Under the pieces are notes generated by a model. The model was not told the DNA's origin and searched no databases. It saw only the letters and a program-made list of their open reading frames with translations. DNA of 64,000 bases from contig OY482852.1 of NCBI GenBank assembly GCA_960531495.1, positions 30,591,314 to 30,655,313 on the forward strand. The letters are read 5' to 3'. This stretch comes from Zeus faber. Taxonomy: Eukaryota; Chordata; Actinopteri; Zeiformes; Zeidae. This document shows, one piece after another, positions 38,831 through 64,000 of this stretch. Positions within the stretch are counted from its first letter, which is position 1, and each line of letters starts with the position of its first letter. The position numbers were made by a program, and so were the translations under genes.

Positions 38831-39930
38831 GTATTTAACAAGCATGTTATGACAGTTAAATCCAAGACTCTTGAGATAATCCAAGACTGTTAAAATTAAA
38901 AAATAATTTGCTGAGGAACGATCGTGATCCTTCATGGCCTCAATTGATGAGCCCAAATCTTAAATCTTGTATAATATTTACCCTTTTTTCATTAAATGCA
39001 ATTTTGTGCAATCTACTTTTATGAGCTTATTCTTACCCTGTTTTGAGTGTGTTTCATTTGTTTAATTTAGTTTTCTACTTTATAAATCTATTCTTCGCTT
39101 TGCTTTTCTTGTTACAATTTGATGGCCTTATTTTAATGTCACACTTTGAGTTAAATGTTGTGCATTAAAGGTGCTATACAAATTAAGATTATTATACCGA
39201 CCCTATCTTGTCATAACAAATGATTTGCTCAAAAGCATTAAGAAACAAAGAAATTCCACAAATAAAGTTTTAACAAAGCACCTGTTAATTGAAAAGCATT
39301 CAAGTTGACTACGTCATGAAGCTGGTTGAGTGAGTGTTAAAAACACTCTAATTGTTAATTGTAGGTGTATAAATGTTTAATACATGTGTGTTATTTACCA
39401 AATTGACATAGTTGTGCTTAGATCAGATGTTGCCGATAGCATGCATGGTCACCGCTCAAGGTAGGCCTGACATATTGATGATTCAATCGATCGCGATTTA
39501 CATTAATTAATTACTTAGTTAAGTAATTCATTGATCGATTAATTAATCAACCAATTTTTTTTTTGTTTTGTTTTTATCCTGCCAGGAAAAATCTGAGCAT
39601 TGAAAGTGCTGTTTTACCATGTTCTGAAACTGATCCCCTTACTCAGTGGGAGTGGAGAGGGAGAGCCGCTCTCTCCCTCTCTGCTCAGAGCTGTTTTGGA
39701 TTTATTATTTGTAATGTTAATTGTGTAAAAGTGTCCTGTTTTCCATCTCGTTGTTTTGACTTGGTGTTCTTCTAACCCTCATTGTGAAGTATATTGTCTG
39801 AATGAATTACGACCACAGAAATGGAATTTCTTTCATTATTGTCTTTTTCATTACCCCTCCAGACAGTGCTGCTGGTTTTCCTGTGTTTTTATTTTAGATC
39901 TATTTATTTTTATTTCTTTACTACTATGTA
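38831..39930. other. Intergenic sequence, one dispersed repeat
   Basis: AT-rich. The part at 39475-39700 (CAATCGATCGCGATT, CTGCCAGGAAAAATCTGAGC, TTTACCATGTTCTGAAACT) matches 59255-59455 in inverse orientation. No gene was seen. Confidence 0.45.
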
Positions 39931-40364
39931 GTAGTGTGTATAAAACAAACAATCTAGCCACTGGGGGTGCACAAGCTAGTATATCATCAGTGCCGGTCCG
40001 AAGCCCGGATGAATAGAGAGGGTTGCGTCAGGAAGGGCATCCGGCGTAAAAACCATGCCAAATAAAACATTCAAACAACAAATCTGTTTTCCCTACTGGA
40101 TCGATCGAGGCCTGGTTTAACAACGACCGCCACTGGTGCTGTTAGCCAACAGGGTGCCAGTGGAAATTGTGCTACTGTCGGCCGAAGAAGAAGAGGGGAA
40201 GCTGGTCTGGAGTCAGCAGGAGAGGAAGAAGGGTAGGAGAGTAGAGTTGAGAATTGGAACGTTGAACGTTGGCACTATGAAGGGGAAAGGGAAAGCTGGC
40301 TGACATGATGGAGAGAAGGAAGGTAGATGTACTATGTGTACAAGAGACCAGGTGGAAGGGGAGT

Positions 40365-40614
40365 AAGGCGGATGAGTTCAAGTACTTGGGGTCGACCCTC
40401 CAAAGCAGCGGAGAGTGCCGGAGAGGTGAAGAAGAGAGTACAGGCAGGGTGGAGTGGGTGGAGAAGAGTGATCTGTGACAGGAGGGTTCCAGCAAGAGTG
40501 AAGGGTAAGGTCTACAGGACGGTAGTGAGACCAGCTATGTTGTGCGGTTTAGAGGCGGTGGCACTGACAAAAAGGCAGGTGGCTGAACTGGAGGTGGCAG
40601 AGTTGAGAATGTTG
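40365..40614 (+). repeat. 250-bp displaced copy of RTE 3' coding sequence within its 5' region
   Basis: Base for base it equals 42303-42552 except for two substitutions that I can see (the GTGCCG/GTGCGG site and the GACAAA/GACGAA site). It interrupts the endonuclease region, and GGAGTAA flanks it on both sides (40360-40366 and 40614-40620). It shares the private deletions of 42303-42552, so that segment of this same element was the template. Confidence 0.93.
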
Positions 40615-42302
40615 GAGTAAAGCCAGGAGTATCAGAGCCAGGTACAAACTGTTCTACCATGGAGTGGATGGCAGGAGAAATGGGGTAGGGATAGTCATGA
40701 ACGGAGAATATGTCAAAAGTGTTTTGGAGGTGACGAGAGTGTTGGACAGAGTGATGAGCATAAAGCTGTAAATTGATGGTGTGATAATGAATGTGGTCAG
40801 TGCATATGCTCCCCACGTTGGGTGTGAGAGGGAAGAGAAAGAGGAATTCTTTGGTGAGTTGGATGTAGTGGTGGAGAGCGTCCCCAAGGGAGAGAGAGTG
40901 GTCATTGGAGCAGATCTCAATGGGCTTGTTGGCGAAGAGACATAGAGACATAGACATAGGTGACGAGAAGGTGATAGGTAGGTATGGTGTCAAGGAGAGG
41001 AATATGGAAGGACAGATGGTGGTGGATTTCGACTAAAGGATGGAATTTGCTGTTGTGAATACGTATTTCAAGAAGAGGGAGGAACACAGGGTGACATACA
41101 AGAGTGGAGGAAGGTGCACACAGGTGGACTACATCTTATGGTGCAATCTGAAAGAGATTAGTGACTGCAAAGTGGTGGTAGGGGAGTGTGTTGCTAGGCA
41201 GCATCGGATGGTGGTCTGTAGGACGACTCCGGAGGCCAAGAAGAAGAAGAGAGTGAAAGAAGAGCCAAGGATAAAATGGTGGAAGTTGAAAAAGGAGGAG
41301 TGTTTGCATGCAATTTAGGGAAGAGGTAAGGCAGGCAATAGATGGGAATGAACAGTTACCAGATGACTGGGAAACAACTGCAGAAGTGGTGAGGGAGACG
41401 GCCAAGAAGGTACTCGTTGTATCATGCGGGAAGAGGAAGGAAGACAAGGACTCTTGGTGGTGGAATGAGCATAGAGCAGAAGAGGTTGGTGAAGAAGAAA
41501 TGGGATAGTCAGAGAGATGAAGAAAGTAGACAGGGGTACAAGCTGATGCAGTGCAAGGCGAAGAGAGAAGTGGCAAAGGAAAAGGCATACGACAAGTTGC
41601 ATGAGCGGTTGGACAGTAAGGAAGGAGAAAGGAACGTGTACCGATTGGCAAGACAAAGGGACCAAGCTGGGAAGGATGTACAGCAGGTTAGGGTGATGAA
41701 GGTAATGATGGGAATGTGCTGACTAGTGAGGAGTGTGTTGAGAAGGTGGAAGGAGTACTTTCAGGAATTGATGAATGAAGAAAATGAGAGGAAGAGAAGA
41801 GTGGATGATGTGGGGATAGTGGATCAAGAAGTGCAGAAAATTTGCAGAGGTGAGAACAGCATAAAATAAGATGAAGAGTGGAAATGCAGTTGGCCCAGAT
41901 GACATACCTGGGGAAGCATGGAAATGTTTAGGTGAGGTGGCAGTGGCGTTCCTAACCAGACTGTTTAACACTATCCTGGAAAGGAAGAGGATGCAGTAGG
42001 TGTGACGAAGGTGTTCAAAGTGGAGGTGGGATTATATCAAGGATCAGCTCTGAACCTCTTCTTGTTTGCAATGGTGATGGACAGGTTAACAGATGAAATC
42101 AGGCAGTCTCCGTGGACTATGATATTGCAGATTATATTGTGATCTGTAGCGAGAGTAGGGAGCAGGTTGAAGAGAGCCTGGAGAAGTTGAGGCATGCATT
42201 AGAGAGAAGAGGAATGAAATTCAGCAGCAGCAGGTCAGAATACATGTCCCTGAATGGGAGGGAGGGCGGCAAAAGCTGAGAATGCAAGGAGTGGAGGTCG
42301 AG

Positions 42303-42552
42303 AAGGCGGATGAGTTCAAGTACTTGGGGTCGACCCTCCAAAGCAGCGGAGAGTGCGGGAGAGGTGAAGAAGAGAGTACAGGCAGGGTGGAGTGGGTGGA
42401 GAAGAGTGATCTGTGACAGGAGGGTTCCAGCAAGAGTGAAGGGTAAGGTCTACAGGACGGTAGTGAGACCAGCTATGTTGTGCGGTTTAGAGGCGGTGGC
42501 ACTGACGAAAAGGCAGGTGGCTGAACTGGAGGTGGCAGAGTTGAGAATGTTG
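42303..42552 (+). repeat. Source segment of the displaced RTE copy
   Basis: In its proper place in the RTE C-terminal coding region (EFKYLGSTLQSS, VKKRVQAGWSGWRR, KGKVYRTVVRPAMLCGLEA). Identity with the copy stops at 42552, the first base of the L1 target-site duplication. Confidence 0.93.
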
Positions 42553-45500
42553 ATATTTTCTTTTTTTTTTAACCTGTGCTGTCAGCATGCTGGGCATACA
42601 ACACAGTATTTGTATGCCATTGCATTCAGGACAGAGTTAGTCTGGAAGTGGAGTTCAAGTTCTCAACCTGCAGTGCAACTCTTTAGTAATTCTTACTAAA
42701 CTTCTTAACTGCTGCAATAACTCTGTCCTGTGGATGACCTGTAGAATGACAAGAGCACAGTTTTTGGTTATGGAGAGCCACCACCAACCCCCTCTTTGGA
42801 GAACTATTTATCATGTTTGGGTCAATATAAACAACAAACAACTATAAACAACTGATCACTACTCCAAGAGGGGGAGAATCACCACGGTGAGACAAATAAA
42901 CATAGAAACAAACATTCACACAAAAACATGAACATTGGACGACAACATACAACTGGTCACGTGGTCTCTTCCTGGCACAGTTATGGCAGTAAATGAGGAA
43001 GGAAAGGAAAGGAATGCAACCAGGAGGTTGCTGGGGTGCACTCCAAGCAGGTGTGCGTGCGTGCGTGCGTAAGATGTCCACCAGTGAGTGTACATGACTT
43101 ATCCCCATTAGTACTGGTGTAGAAGGTCGGTATTATGTCGCAGCGCCTCCAAGCAGCGCAAGGGGCACCGAAGCCCCCCCCAAACTCCACAGCCCCGCGG
43201 ATAACTCTCGGCTGCAGGACATCCCCGGGTACCCTGCCGTGCGGCCACGGAAGACCCCTGGGCCCCCAGAGAAACCAGAGGACCGTGGAGCAACTCCCAC
43301 CCAGCCCCGAGGAGCATGACCCAGTCCCAGGGAGTATGAGGAGACCCCGCACCCCAGGGGCGCACACATACAACCAACCCCCGGGTGCAGGCACAAGATG
43401 CAGCTGCCGGCACAGAACCCGGGCCACAGGCGCAAGGCACGGACCACGGGCCCTGGATCAAGGCCCCACGGTGACAGACAGACACCCCGCCCGAGCCCCC
43501 ATGCCCTCCCACGCCCTGCACATGGGGGGAGGCCTGCCCCACGGCGGCTGACCAGACGCCAAGCACCCACACGCAGCAGCGAGCGCACAGCGCCCCCCCC
43601 CCCCCCCCGGCGGCGCCGGCAGGCCGCCAGGCACACAGGCCCTCCGCCACCCCCAGCAGTCGGGGCACCCGCCGCAGAGAAGCCGTGCCGCAGAAGCAAA
43701 AGGCCAACAGCCGCCCCCCACACCCACAACGACAAGCAGTCCCCCCATGGTCCCCGGAAGGCACCCGGCAGCGCTCTCCGCAGCCCTGCAAGGCCGCAGC
43801 ACATCCCAAGCCACTAGGCGCAAGCCGCCAGGATGCCAGCTTGGCCGGGAGGGGGCCAATCACCCCCCCACACCGACCCGCCAGCGACCGGCCACCCCAG
43901 AAAAAAAACCCCCCAGTGCTCAATGTGTGCTGTTGGTGAAATTGGTGGGTTGTGGGTGCGAGTCCTTCAGGCAAGTTGAACAGGGATCACTCGCATCCCT
44001 CCTGTCCCGCAGGCCCTGGTCTGATGGAGTGTTGTTGGGAGTAGGATTGGTGTGCCAGTGTATGTGTTCTAAGCTAATGTGAGTGGGATTCAAATTTTGG
44101 GACGGCTGAGAAGCACACTTGGGCAGGAGCGTGACAGGCAAGATGGCAGCTGCCCGCCGCATCCCCACCCACATAGCCTGCACCCCGCCCATCCTGCAAG
44201 CCCTCGGTCCATTGTGTGGTGTATGTGCTGAGTATGAGTTTTGGCACTGGGAGAGATAGTCGAGTCGCAACCGGATCGATCCAGGGGCGCAGCAGGCCGG
44301 GGAGCAACCACGCAGACGCCCTCCCCCCGGACCCAACCGCGCCACAGTGCGCCCACCTCCCGTACATGGTGGCAGCCAACCCACAGCGATCAGCCATGGG
44401 CGCAAAGCGTCCGCCATGCGCCTCCGCCACGTCAGGCAGCTCCGCGCTCCCATCAGGCCCCTGGTCAGGCCCCACCCGCTGAGCATGCGGACTACAGAAC
44501 AGAGGGCGGCAGACGGCACCCCCACCCACAGCCTGACCCCACCAGCGACGAGCACCCCGCGCACCGAGAGCGTCAGAGGGCAGGTACCTCGGCAGCCCGG
44601 TGTGATGACAGGAGACCGCCACCCATGAAGGAGGCCACATGGTGAGCCCTGCGCCTAGCACAGCCAGCCAGGTTCAGGACTCAGGTTGACAGGACCAAAC
44701 GGAACGCCTAACCATCCCCGGTACGACGGCCACCACCCCCCACGGGACGCAGAGGGACACACAGGCCCAGCCCACAGGGCGGGTGACTCCAGCGGCCCGC
44801 CGACCACGGGGCCCGAGACCCGAACCAGCGACCCACAACCCCCGCCCCCAACCCAAGCCCCAGAACCCACATCCATGCCCGGAACCCACACACGGGCGCC
44901 AGCTGCAGGTACTCCCTGGTAGCACGTCTCCTCCCCACCCCTTAACTCAGGTAAAGGAGCGGGCGCCACCACCCAGACCACCCAACTCCCCCGTGGGGCC
45001 CCGGGATCCCCCAAGAACACCGACCCAGGCACCACAAAGGTCCCCAGAGCCGCCTGGGCAGCCACCCAACCGCGGAGCCCCAGCAGACCTGGAGGACCCC
45101 CTCATGCCCCAAAGCGCAACGACATTGCACCGACTTAGGAAGCCTCAAGTATTAAATGATGGAGTTATGTCAGTGATTACATTACATTACATTTCATTTA
45201 GCAGACGCTTTTATCCAAAGTGACTTACAATTGTTCAAACACCGACGGACGCAGCCATCAGGAGCAATGAGGGGTTAAGTGTCTTGCTCAAGGACACTAC
45301 AGCATGCTAGCAGGAGGAGCCTGGGATCCAACCAGCAACCTTTAGATGACTAGACCACCAGCTCTACCGCCTGAGCTACCATCCCAGTGATCCCCCAGTG
45401 ATAAAAGTAGCCCATATTTCATTAAATGAATCAACATTGTTTTGCGATATTGCCAATAGTTTTTCTATTGAGATGTAATCTATTAATAACCGCAACCAAT

Positions 45501-45981
45501 GGGATGTGGTGAGATTATCTCTCTTTTTCCAATTGAGTAATATTGTTTTCTTGGCCATTGTTAAGGCAATCAAAATGGGTTGGTGGTGTTTCAGTGGTGG
45601 GTCGACTGAGGAGAGGTCACCAAGAAGACATATAGACGGGGAGAATGGAATGCTGCGACCCAGAAGGGTTGATAGCTTCCTTGTGATGTTGGTCCAGAAT
45701 GCTAGGATAGGTGAGCAGAGCCAGAAGGCATGAAAGTAGTCATCTCTGGTATCAAGGGAACAGTGGGAGCAAATGTCTTCATCCACAAAACCCATTTTGA
45801 ACATTTTGTGTTCCGTGATATGGGCTCTGTGCAAAATCTTATATTGGATGAGTTGCATTTTGGAATTGCGGGTCATAGAAAAGGTGTTGTTGCAAATAAG
45901 CTTCCACAGGTTGATATCAGTGGGAACAGCAAGGTCTCTTTCCCATTTCATTGTATGTAAAGATAAGGTGTCGATATTTTC
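42552..45981 (-). mobile_element. 5'-truncated L1, copy C, inserted in the RTE with 9-bp duplication
   Basis: GATATTTTC occurs at 42552-42560 and 45973-45981; the L1 occupies 42561-45972 on the minus strand. A T-run at the left is its A-tail. The minus frame from 45972 to 45378 is the ORF2 C-terminus (KWERDLAVPTDINLWKLI, QLIQYKILHRAHITEHKMF, DICSHCSLDTRDDYFHAFW, LTMAKKTILLNWKKRD). The rest is a 3'UTR of about 2.5 kb that is strongly G-rich in L1 sense (C-rich on +, with C16 at 43593-43608). A SINE sits at 45178-45384 just after the ORF2 end. Minus frames in the GC-rich UTR are not genes. Confidence 0.92.
45171..45391 (-). mobile_element. tRNA-derived SINE inserted in L1 copy C, 7-bp duplication
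   Basis: CAGTGAT flanks it at 45171-45177 and 45385-45391. In minus orientation it begins GGGATGGTAGCTCAGGCGG (A-box type) and GGTTGCTGGTTGGATCCC (B-box type), followed by a body containing TTGAGCAAGACACTTAACCCC. The 3' tail is CTTTGGATAAAAGCGTCTGC and then TAAATGAAATGTAATG. Confidence 0.9.
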
Positions 45982-46227
45982 ATTGGAAGTGACAAGAATG
46001 GACAGGATTAAGAATGAGTACATTAGAGGAAAGGTCAGGTTGGACAGTTTGGTGAAAAAGTGAGAGAGGCCAGATTGAGATGGTTTGGACACGTGTGTAG
46101 GAGAGATGAGAATTATATTTGGAGAAGGATGCTGAGGATGGAGCTGCCAGGCAAGAGGAAAAGGGGCCAAAGAAGGTTTATGGATGTGGTGAGGGAGGAC
46201 ATGCAGGCGGTTGGTGTAAGGGAGGAA

Positions 46228-46432
46228 TGGTGGGGATGGTAGCTCAGGAGGTAGAGCTGGTGGTCTAGTGATCTAAAGGTTGCTGGTTCGATCCCAGGCT
46301 CCTCCTGCTAGCATGCTGTAGTGTCCTTGAGCAAGACACTTAACCCCTAATTGCTCCTGATGGCTGCGTCCGTCAGTGTTTGAATAATTGTAAGTCACTT
46401 TGGATAAAAGCGTCTGCTAAATGTGATGTAAA
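46228..46432 (+). mobile_element. tRNA-derived SINE, second copy, in the RTE 3' end
   Basis: Same family as 45178-45384, on the + strand, about 200 bp. A-box TAGCTCAGGAGGTAGAG at 46240 and B-box GGTTCGATCC at 46285-46294. AGGAA at 46223-46227 and 46433-46437 is a short possible duplication, and RTE sequence continues on both sides. Confidence 0.88.
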
Positions 46433-46528
46433 AGGAAGATGTGCAGAACAGAAGGTATTGGAGGCAGATGATCCGCTATGGTGACCCGGCAGCAGCCGAC
46501 TGACAAAGAAGTAGTGTGTATAAAACAA

Positions 46529-48395
46529 TTTTTTTAAACACAATTGAGCTAAGGGACTGTCCAGTTCCATAAAAAAAATTGTCCCCACTGTCCTGTGCAG
46601 CATCACGTACGCACGACATTTGCAAGATCGCCCAAGCCTCACTCAAGGTTTTCCTGACAACACCTCCACTAGCTAATTTCCTTGTTTTTAAAACCCTGAT
46701 CTATATCCTTGTCTTCTGTATGAGGGATTAATTTCATGGAATGTAATGCAAACCGTGGTTTCCCAATCTCTGTTAGGTTAAATGCTCCGTTTTGCGGCCC
46801 ATGCCCTATTAAAACTTTGTCTTGTATTAGGTGAAGTTGCACAGACCTTGCTTTCACTGATGGCTCCGCTGGAAGTCATTGGAGATTGTATAAAAACTGG
46901 GTACAAAGTGATAGAATTATGTAATTGAAAAAATTATATTATGGAAAAGGGTAATGGTAAGGGAGCAATTTGTGCACCGGTCTGCCTCTCCGATGGCACC
47001 GATGATGTGCGCGTGCCAGCGATGGGCACGCCAAAACTATGTTTTTATTTTAGATTTAGGTTATTTTATTTTAGGTCTGCTTATGGAACAAAACAGGTGA
47101 GTATGGAACGGTATGGAATGAAACCATCCGTAATGGGTACGCTTTCTACGTGACTCTCTCCCCGATCACCCCCCCTCCATGCATTTTGCCCAGAAAATAA
47201 TCGTAACTTGTCTATGAGTCGTGCCCTGTCCCCACACTGTTTTTATTGTTTTATTTGCAGGAACGGGGCACCGAAAATCGGGGAGGATGGAGAGCTGTGT
47301 TCGGGTCCAGACACGAATGATTCTACCATATAAAAATATATTTATGATTCCCCTTATTTATAATTCCCCAATTAAATGTTATCCGTGTGCTTTTTTTGTA
47401 AGCTTCTATCTATTTTATCCTGTTATTGTAATGCACACTAACAAAAAAAAAACGCTTGACTTGAAGAATCTCAATCGACTGACGGGTTTTCGGCTGATGA
47501 TTCCACTTGTCGACTACTGGGGACACATTTTCCAAACGATTCCAAACGAATGAAAGGGGGGAGTTTTACTCAGGACAAACCATAACTTTTGTTATTCCTG
47601 GTTTTTATGGAAAGTTCTGGTGCTCAGTTTCTAGAATAATTGTTTTTTATATTTCCCATCTTCGTAGACACTTCAACTTTGCTAAACAGCTGCATCTGCA
47701 TTTTCTTTTAATTTATTTTATTACACCTTGCTCTGTTTGGTCTAATTAGCAAACTTGTCTGTGATAAATTGTTTCAGTTGGCACATGATGGCATCTAATG
47801 ATTTATAGATGGACATCTTGCACGTTCCAAACTTTAGCGCTGTCTGCTGTCAGGGAATTCATTATGAACAGCTATCAGTGTTTATCTGTGCGCATGAATT
47901 TTAGACTTTTATTCAGCCCTCCACCCCTCCACTATTGACACCAACTGCCACTGTTAACTGAATATGCTCAGGCATGGCTTCTGCTTAGAAGTCCCATTCT
48001 TTATGGAAAGACAGTTACAGTTGTAAAGCTGACAACATGATTCAGTGGGTTACATATGTATACCCAACAAGCTACTGATCCTAACCATATTGTTTAAAGT
48101 GATTATTGATGGTGGGTAAAGGTGCTAAGACTGCTGAGATGGCATTTATTGAAACACTTAATCTAGTTGTGTCATGGCTTCTTCCTGCAACAGGAATAGG
48201 CACATGCATCTAATATACCTGCTGCAGGTACATAGAGAATGACTACACTTGTTTAGTGAATGCCACTTTGCTTCTTTGTTCACTCTTTTCAAATAACAAA
48301 ATTAATGGGAATTTTATTGAATGAGATTCAATGTCCTCTAACCTTTTTGCAATGGGACAATTTTGCTCACAGATATTTTCCCTTTAACCCTACAG
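46529..48395. other. Unique-looking sequence before the ADNP2 start exon
   Basis: AT-rich, with a short C-run near 47170. No transposon core was recognised. It probably lies in the 5'UTR intron of the ADNP2-like gene; the last 20 bases form the acceptor CCCTTTAACCCTACAG at 48380-48395. Confidence 0.4.
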
Positions 48396-48397
48396 AT

Positions 48398-63846
<15,449 letters not shown>

Positions 63847-64000
63847 GTAGGTAAATCTTTCTTTCCCTTTATTAGGGATTCTGGCCTGTAGGGCTGAAAC
63901 CCTAGTGTTCTTATAAAATTCCCGATTGTTCTGGTCGTTCTTCAGAAATGTTTGCCCAATTTATTGTGAGATGAGAAAGTTGCAACATGAAATTTGACAC

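Larger units (their letters stand above)
39931..46528 (+). mobile_element. RTE-type LINE, copy 2, with 18-bp target-site duplication and nested insertions
   Basis: GTAGTGTGTATAAAACAA occurs at 39931-39948 and 46511-46528 and bounds the element at 39949-46510. The RTE parts are 39949-42560 and 45973-46510. The 5' start CTAGCCACTGGGGGTGCACAAG equals that of copy 1. The endonuclease reads VDVLCVQETRWKG-like sequence near 40330, then VVSAYAPHVGCEREEKEEF, TYKSGGRCTQVDYIL, WKLKKEECLH, SGNAVGPDDIPGEAWKC, GLYQGSALNLFLFAMVMDR and the C-terminal half. The tail (TRMDRIKNEYIRG, RLRWFGHVCRRDE) resumes after the L1. Frameshifts, a 250-bp internal copy, an L1 and a SINE all disrupt it. Confidence 0.92.

Noticed and set aside
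43108..45065. Several long frames (up to 288 codons) on both strands at 43.1-45.1 kb
   Set aside because: They lie in the GC-rich 3'UTR of L1 copy C, are low-complexity Pro/Gly/Ala/Arg-rich, overlap on both strands and match no family.
46232..46300. tRNA-like A and B boxes at 46240 and 46285 (and inverse near 45370)
   Set aside because: These are SINE heads: they continue into a SINE body and LINE-like tail and lack a plausible cloverleaf end, so they are not tRNA genes.
47221..47749. Overlapping frames of 80-110 codons upstream of the ADNP2 start exon
   Set aside because: AT-rich, no conserved motif, no splice context; judged random.

Overview
The window is a stretch of vertebrate chromosome, almost certainly from a ray-finned (teleost) fish. 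It has spliced genes with GT-AG introns, very long (GT)n microsatellites, and a fish-typical mix of repeats: L2, CR1/Rex1-type, RTE, L1 and Jockey-like LINEs, a Gmr1-like Ty3 element, Tc1/mariner and hAT DNA transposons, and tRNA-derived SINEs. I cannot name the species. Everything was read by eye, with no alignment or database search.

Two host genes are supported, both on the + strand. (1) A D-2-hydroxyacid dehydrogenase of the glyoxylate/hydroxypyruvate (2-ketogluconate) reductase type has six coding exons from 157 to 26940. The joined frame is open, about 324 residues, with all catalytic residues present. Its first intron is 23.7 kb and is nearly filled by retrotransposons. (2) An ADNP2-like zinc-finger/homeobox-family gene has its start codon at 48398 and seven coding exons ending at 63846. 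It continues beyond the window. A CpG-rich segment with CRE, ETS and YY1-like sites at 32.88-33.33 kb is the best candidate promoter for it.

Layout: 0-0.4 kb, exon 1 of the reductase. 1-3.9 kb, an L2 LINE. 5.0-7.2 kb, a 5'-truncated Jockey-like LINE with target-site duplication. 7.2-10.2 kb, an RTE LINE (minus). 11.5-16.1 kb, two Gmr1-like Ty3 fragments pointing away from each other. 16.5-19.4 kb, L1, CR1-type and L2 3' parts. 19.8-22.6 kb, a CR1/Rex1-type LINE (minus). 24.1-26.9 kb, reductase exons 2-6. 27.8-30.1 kb, an L1 3' part (minus) with nested insertions. 30.2-32.7 kb, an L2. 32.9-33.3 kb, a CpG island. 33.8-39 kb, MITEs and a Tc1 element. 39.9-46.5 kb, an RTE LINE carrying an L1 that itself carries a SINE. 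48.4-63.8 kb, ADNP2-like exons with repeats in the introns.

I found no CRISPR array, operon or new enzymatic system. The most interesting structures are: the integrase-before-reverse-transcriptase order of the Ty3 element; a three-level nested insertion in which each inserted element keeps its target-site duplication; a 250-bp copy of RTE sequence whose end coincides with the L1 target site; a 28S-rRNA-derived piece in an ADNP2 intron; UG repeats against two consecutive 3' splice sites of the reductase; and an ADNP2 reading frame split by introns where mammals have one large exon.
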